NCBI RefSeq assembly: GCF_009793335.1
Contig: NZ_WING01000001.1
Span: 2,294,001 to 2,358,000 of the forward strand
Length of the DNA stretch: 64,000 nt
Reading direction: 5' to 3'
Origin: Actinomadura sp. J1-007
Lineage (GTDB): Bacteria > Actinomycetota > Actinomycetes > Streptosporangiales > Streptosporangiaceae
Position numbers and translations under genes: made by a program. Position 1 is the stretch's first letter, and each line of letters opens with the position of its first letter. Of this stretch, positions 61,559 to 64,000 are shown piece after piece. The notes below the pieces were generated by a model. The model saw nothing but the letters and a program-made list of their open reading frames with translations. It did no database searches and was not told the origin of the DNA.

Positions 61559-61714
61559 TGAACGCGCAGCGGCCCCGTGCCCACTCCGCAGTGAACGCGC
61601 GGCAGTCCGCGTGCCGACTCCGCAGTGAACGCGCAGCAGTTCGCAGTGAACGCGCGGCAGTCCGCGCGCCCACTGCGCAGTGAACGCGCGGCAGTCCGCG
61701 TGCCGACTCCGCAG
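61559..61714. repeat. 34-bp minisatellite, 4.6 units
   Basis: Units at 61559-61591 (33 bp), 61592-61625 (34), 61626-61646 (21, shortened), 61647-61680 (34) and 61681-61714 (34), each beginning TGAACGCGC and ending near ACTCCGCAG. They fill the gap between ygfZ and the Fur-type gene. No gene is visible in 61475-61768. Confidence 0.85.
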
Positions 61715-61768
61715 GGACCTCGGCACGCGCCGTCCAGAGCACCGCCGACCGGAAGGCGGGCGGGACGG

Positions 61769-62185
61769 TCAGGGGCGGCGGCAGTCCTTGCAGCGGCCGT
61801 AGACCGTGAGGTGGTGGACGTCGGTCTCGAAGCCGAACTCGCGTTCCAGCTGCTCGGCGAGGCCCGCCGCGAGCTTCGGGTCCACGTCGTTGACGGTGTC
61901 GCAGTTGCGGCACACCAGGTGGATGTGGTCCGCCTCGGCGGCCAGATGGTAGTTGGGCGGCCCGTGCCCGAGATGGGCGTGCTTGACCAGCCCGAGCTCC
62001 TCAAGGAGCTCCAGGGTGCGGTAGACGGTGGAGATGTTGACGCCGCGGGCCGTGCGCTGCACCTCGGTGCAGATCTCCTCAGGGGTCCCGTGCTCGAGGT
62101 TGGTCACCGCCTCCAGCACAAGCTGGCGCTGCGGCGTGACCCGGTAACCCTTCGCCCGCAGCTCCTCCTGCCACGACTCGACCAT
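61769..62185 (-). CDS. nur: Fur-family metalloregulator, Nur-like (nickel)
   Basis: 138 residues. Winged helix GYRVTPQRQLVLEAVTNLEH with NISTVYRTLELLEELGLV, metal domain KHAHLGHGPPNYHLAAEADHIHLVC split around the dimer core, structural zinc CRNC and CKDC. It aligns well with S. coelicolor Nur, keeping the His of NLEH, KHAH and DVHHL and two of the three in the HxHxH cluster (here ADHIH). Nur represses nickel uptake and iron SOD. One Ni ligand position is therefore altered, so Fur/Zur-type function cannot be excluded. Confidence 0.8.
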   Translation of the reverse strand: MVESWQEELRAKGYRVTPQRQLVLEAVTNLEHGTPEEICTEVQRTARGVNISTVYRTLELLEELGLVKHAHLGHGPPNYHLAAEADHIHLVCRNCDTVNDVDPKLAAGLAEQLEREFGFETDVHHLTVYGRCKDCRRP

Positions 62186-62236
62186 GGGGAGAGTCTATGT
62201 GCCCGACGTCACGACGTGAGATCCCGGAAAATCCGC

Positions 62237-62266
62237 TTGCCTCCTCCGGGGCCGTTCGCATAGCTT
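62237..62266 (+). promoter_or_regulatory. Promoter of a plus-strand leader RNA
   Basis: TTGCCT (62237-62242), 18 bases, TAGCTT (62261-62266). Transcription would start near 62273, divergent from the Nur-like gene. Confidence 0.5.
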
Positions 62267-62272
62267 GCGTGA

Positions 62273-62405
62273 ACGCGCGAAAGGAGGTGGTCCAGGAAAT
62301 GATTCATTCTGGGACTCGCGAGGTGGCTGTCCGCTAGTCGCCGTATCGCCTCGGAGCCACCGCCCCTGGCGGTGGTGAGCCGGTCGCGACGGTGACCGGC
62401 GAATA
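62273..62405 (+). ncRNA. Candidate structured leader RNA with a 12-codon ORF and competing hairpins
   Basis: After the promoter comes a strong SD (AGGAGG, 62282-62287), then ATG at 62299 and a 12-codon ORF (MIHSGTREVAVR) ending TAG at 62335-62337. GGTGGCT (62322-62328, inside the ORF) can pair with AGCCACC (62355-62361). The latter overlaps a second perfect hairpin CCACCGCC/GGCGGTGG (62357-62364/62368-62375), so the two exclude each other. A third hairpin GCCGGTC/GACCGGC is at 62379-62400. Ribosomes on the ORF would free the second hairpin. There is no gene downstream on this strand; the nitrobindin gene is antisense. The rest of the gap 62186-62531 has nothing else. Confidence 0.45.
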
Positions 62406-62531
62406 CCAGGCAGTTACCCGATCCTCGGGCCGATGGATCAGTCCTGTCCATCTCCCGCCACCCGGCGGGGAGGCCCGGGGATCGTTTCATTTCCGGAGGT
62501 CCGAGCCCGCCTCCCGCCGGGGTACGGGGTG

Positions 62532-63017
62532 TCAGGCGACGCGCTTGAGCTGCGCGGACAGGTGGGACTGGAGCTTCTGGCCCATCGCCGCCATGTCGTA
62601 CGCCCAGCCGAGGTCCTCGCCGATCAGCCCGTACAGGCGGCTGCCCGCCGTGACCTCCTTGGCCGACTCGGTCCGCGCCACCACGTCGGTCTGCAACTCG
62701 ACCCTGGTGAACGCGACGTTGCCCAGGTAGATCTCGACGATCCCGGTGGGGTGGGCGAGCGTGACCTCGACCTGGTGGTTGGGGCGGGGCCGCCAGTAAC
62801 CGGTCTCGGTGCCGAGCGGACGCCCCAGCGAGCCGTCCTCCTCCAGCAGCCACGTGCGGCTCGCGTAGATCAGGAACGGCTTCCCGACGTGGGTGAACGA
62901 CATCTCCTGGCCGAAGCGGAAGTCCTCGATCGTGGGGTAGCCGCCGACGCCGGCGCCCTCCCAGCTACCGAGCAGGAACTTCAGGGGCTCAAGATCCGGG
63001 TGCAGCTCAGGCTCCAT
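62532..63017 (-). CDS. Nitrobindin/FABP-like haem protein (DUF1794)
   Basis: 161 residues from ATG 63017; GTG 63023 is possible. Ten-stranded barrel signature LLGSWEGAGVGGYPTIEDF and the proximal haem His in KLQSHLSAQLKRVA near the C-terminus. THAP4-type nitrobindins bind ferric haem and detoxify peroxynitrite. Located near the Nur-like gene as in Streptomyces. Confidence 0.9.
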   Translation of the reverse strand: MEPELHPDLEPLKFLLGSWEGAGVGGYPTIEDFRFGQEMSFTHVGKPFLIYASRTWLLEEDGSLGRPLGTETGYWRPRPNHQVEVTLAHPTGIVEIYLGNVAFTRVELQTDVVARTESAKEVTAGSRLYGLIGEDLGWAYDMAAMGQKLQSHLSAQLKRVA

Positions 63018-63073
63018 GGGCACCGAGCGTAGCGGCCCCGCGGCCCGCCCTCATCCCGGCGCCGGGCGCCGCG

Positions 63074-63163
63074 CTACCTCAGCCTGCCGAGCCGTACGAC
63101 CAGCAGGACCGCCGCGGCCACCACCAGCGCCAGCACGAACACCAGGACTCCCGCGTTCACCAT
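63074..63163 (-). CDS. Tiny single-pass membrane protein, 29 residues
   Basis: ATG 63163-63161 to TAG 63076-63074: M-V-N-A-G then one hydrophobic helix (VLVFVLALVVAAAVLLVV) and a basic end RLGRLR. Positive-inside ends and a hydrophobic core support a real gene; a -10-like TACGAT lies at 63185-63180 and a weak GGGCGG precedes the ATG. Similar tiny proteins are common in Streptomyces but rarely annotated. Moderate confidence. Confidence 0.45.
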   Translation of the reverse strand: MVNAGVLVFVLALVVAAAVLLVVRLGRLR

Positions 63164-63247
63164 GCCGCCCACGGCCGCGATCGTACGCCGGGCGGCACCG
63201 GCCCGTCACCGCCGCCGCGCCCGTACCGCCCCGGCTAGAGTCCCGGT

Positions 63248-63610
63248 ATGGCGAGATCTCTGGTGATCAAGGCGACGACGGGCGCGGACGGCGCCGAGCG
63301 GTGCAACCAGGCGTTCACGGTCGCGGCGGCGGCCGTGGCGAGCGGGCTGCGCGTCTCCCTCTGGCTGACCGGCGAGTCGGCCTGGTTCGCGCTGCCGGGA
63401 CGGGCGAAGGAGTTCGAACTCCCCCACGCGACCCCGCTGACCGACCTGCTCGGCGCGGTGCTCGCGGGCGGCCAGGTCACGGTCTGCACCCAGTGCGCCG
63501 CCCGCCGCGAGATCGGCCCCGACGACGTCCTGCCCGGCGTGCGCATCGCGGGCGCCCCGACGTTCGTCGAGGAGATCTCCCTCCCCGAGACCCAGGCGCT
63601 CGTCTACTGA
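63248..63610 (+). CDS. DsrE-family protein
   Basis: 120 residues. DsrE/F-like sulfur-relay fold: LVIKATTGADGAERCNQAFT, LRVSLWLTGESAWFALPG, and VTVCTQCAARREIGPDDVLP with a C-x-x-C that could carry persulfide. TAGAGT (63236-63241) ends six bases before the ATG, so leaderless. Confidence 0.9.
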   Translation: MARSLVIKATTGADGAERCNQAFTVAAAAVASGLRVSLWLTGESAWFALPGRAKEFELPHATPLTDLLGAVLAGGQVTVCTQCAARREIGPDDVLPGVRIAGAPTFVEEISLPETQALVY

Positions 63611-63696
63611 ACCGCGCGGAGGGGGCGGGGGCCATGACATCGGGCGAACGGGGCTGAAGAGGGTCCGGACGCCTCGCTGCGGGGAGAACCCCGGGC

Positions 63697-64000
63697 ATGG
63701 TGGAGATTCCGGTGTGGGCCTGGCCGGCGGCGGTGGCGCTGATCGCCGCGCTGTTCGTGTTCGACCTGGTCGTCGCGGTGCGGCGCCCGCACGCCGTCGG
63801 AATCCGCGAGGCCACGTTCTGGTCGGTGTTCTACATCGCGGTCGCGGTGCTGTTCGGGCTGGCCGTGATGGGGCTGATCGGCTCGTCGGCCGGCACCGAG
63901 TACTTCGCCGGATGGGTGGTCGAGAAGAGCCTGTCGGCCGACAACCTCTTCGTCTTCGTGATCATCATGACGCGGTTCGGGGTGCCGGACCGCTACCAGC
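63697..64000 (+). CDS. TerC/Alx-family membrane protein, 3' end outside the window
   Basis: The first 101 residues from ATG 63697 (GGGGAG upstream). Helices at WAWPAAVALIAALFVFDLVV, VFYIAVAVLFGLAVMGLIGS, and the TerC motif EYFAGWVVEKSLSADNLFVF with the conserved Glu/Asp/Asn used for manganese. The frame is open at the right edge. No yybP-ykoY riboswitch was seen upstream. Confidence 0.88.
   Translation, partial: MVEIPVWAWPAAVALIAALFVFDLVVAVRRPHAVGIREATFWSVFYIAVAVLFGLAVMGLIGSSAGTEYFAGWVVEKSLSADNLFVFVIIMTRFGVPDRYQ

Noticed and set aside
61559..61714. CRISPR array
   Set aside because: The units are contiguous, without unique spacers of constant length, and no cas genes are near. The same holds for 3676-3850.
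62338..62730. Open frame continuing the 12-codon leader ORF beyond its TAG
   Set aside because: It runs antisense into the conserved nitrobindin gene and has no motif of its own. Stop-codon readthrough cannot be supported from sequence alone.
63611..63696. Manganese riboswitch (yybP-ykoY) before the TerC gene
   Set aside because: The gap is only 86 bases and lacks the conserved loops of that riboswitch.

Overview
This is a high-GC actinomycete chromosome segment. GTG and TTG starts are common, neighbouring genes often overlap by GTGA or ATGA, and many genes look leaderless. Gene order matches the Streptomyces/Mycobacterium core: rlmB-cysS-ispF-carD, an lpqE-like lipoprotein, regX3-senX3 divergent from phoU, then gpm-ybjN-mshA, and further on an HTH-hbhA-DUF2516 trio. 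Mycothiol synthesis (mshA) and CarD confirm Actinomycetota. The overall character suggests a Streptosporangiales (Actinomadura-like) organism, but that rank is an inference. No rRNA, tRNA, CRISPR array, prophage or intact insertion sequence was seen.

Layout. 1-5.3 kb: a truncated unknown gene, an S51-like protein with a cysteinyl-tRNA-synthetase-like tail, rlmB, a ClpN-only protein, a 14/15-bp minisatellite and cysS. 5.4-10.9 kb: an accessory block that interrupts the cysS-ispF synteny (ECF42-type sigma factor with its DGPF/YciI partner, DUF6585, DUF2637, fumarylacetoacetase). 11-20.7 kb: ispF, carD, the Pho-type two-component system with a four-unit PHO box, phoU, gpm, ybjN, mshA. 20.8-30.6 kb: an accessory block with an ABC-2 exporter, a GT1 glycosyltransferase, an AfsR/SARP regulator, an SDR, a PEP-synthase/rifampicin-phosphotransferase-like enzyme and a methyltransferase. 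30.7-41.2 kb: stress and small regulatory modules (Usp, macro domain, PepSY plus two-component system, TetR- and MarR-linked enzymes and an efflux pump). 41.2-45 kb: an M56 protease and BlaI-type repressor divergent from cydAB, with BlaI-like operators over the cydA promoter. 45-48.2 kb: an MmpL transporter divergent from a TetR regulator. 48.3-57.4 kb: AlaX, DUF2516, HbhA-like, HTH, DUF4189, a zinc metallopeptidase, DUF2207, and two paralogous small membrane proteins around a GntR-MFS pair. 57.4-64 kb: asparaginase, BKACE, dtd, YgfZ, a Nur-like Fur protein, a candidate leader-type RNA, nitrobindin, DsrE and a truncated TerC.

Five genes show the same lesion: one base missing from a G or C run, after which a typical C-terminus resumes in another frame. 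This looks more like residual sequencing error than decay, and it affects how those genes should be read. The most interesting unexplained items are the BlaI/M56-cydAB wiring, the leader-peptide-like RNA with mutually exclusive hairpins at 62.27-62.40 kb, and the S51/CysRS-tail fusion.
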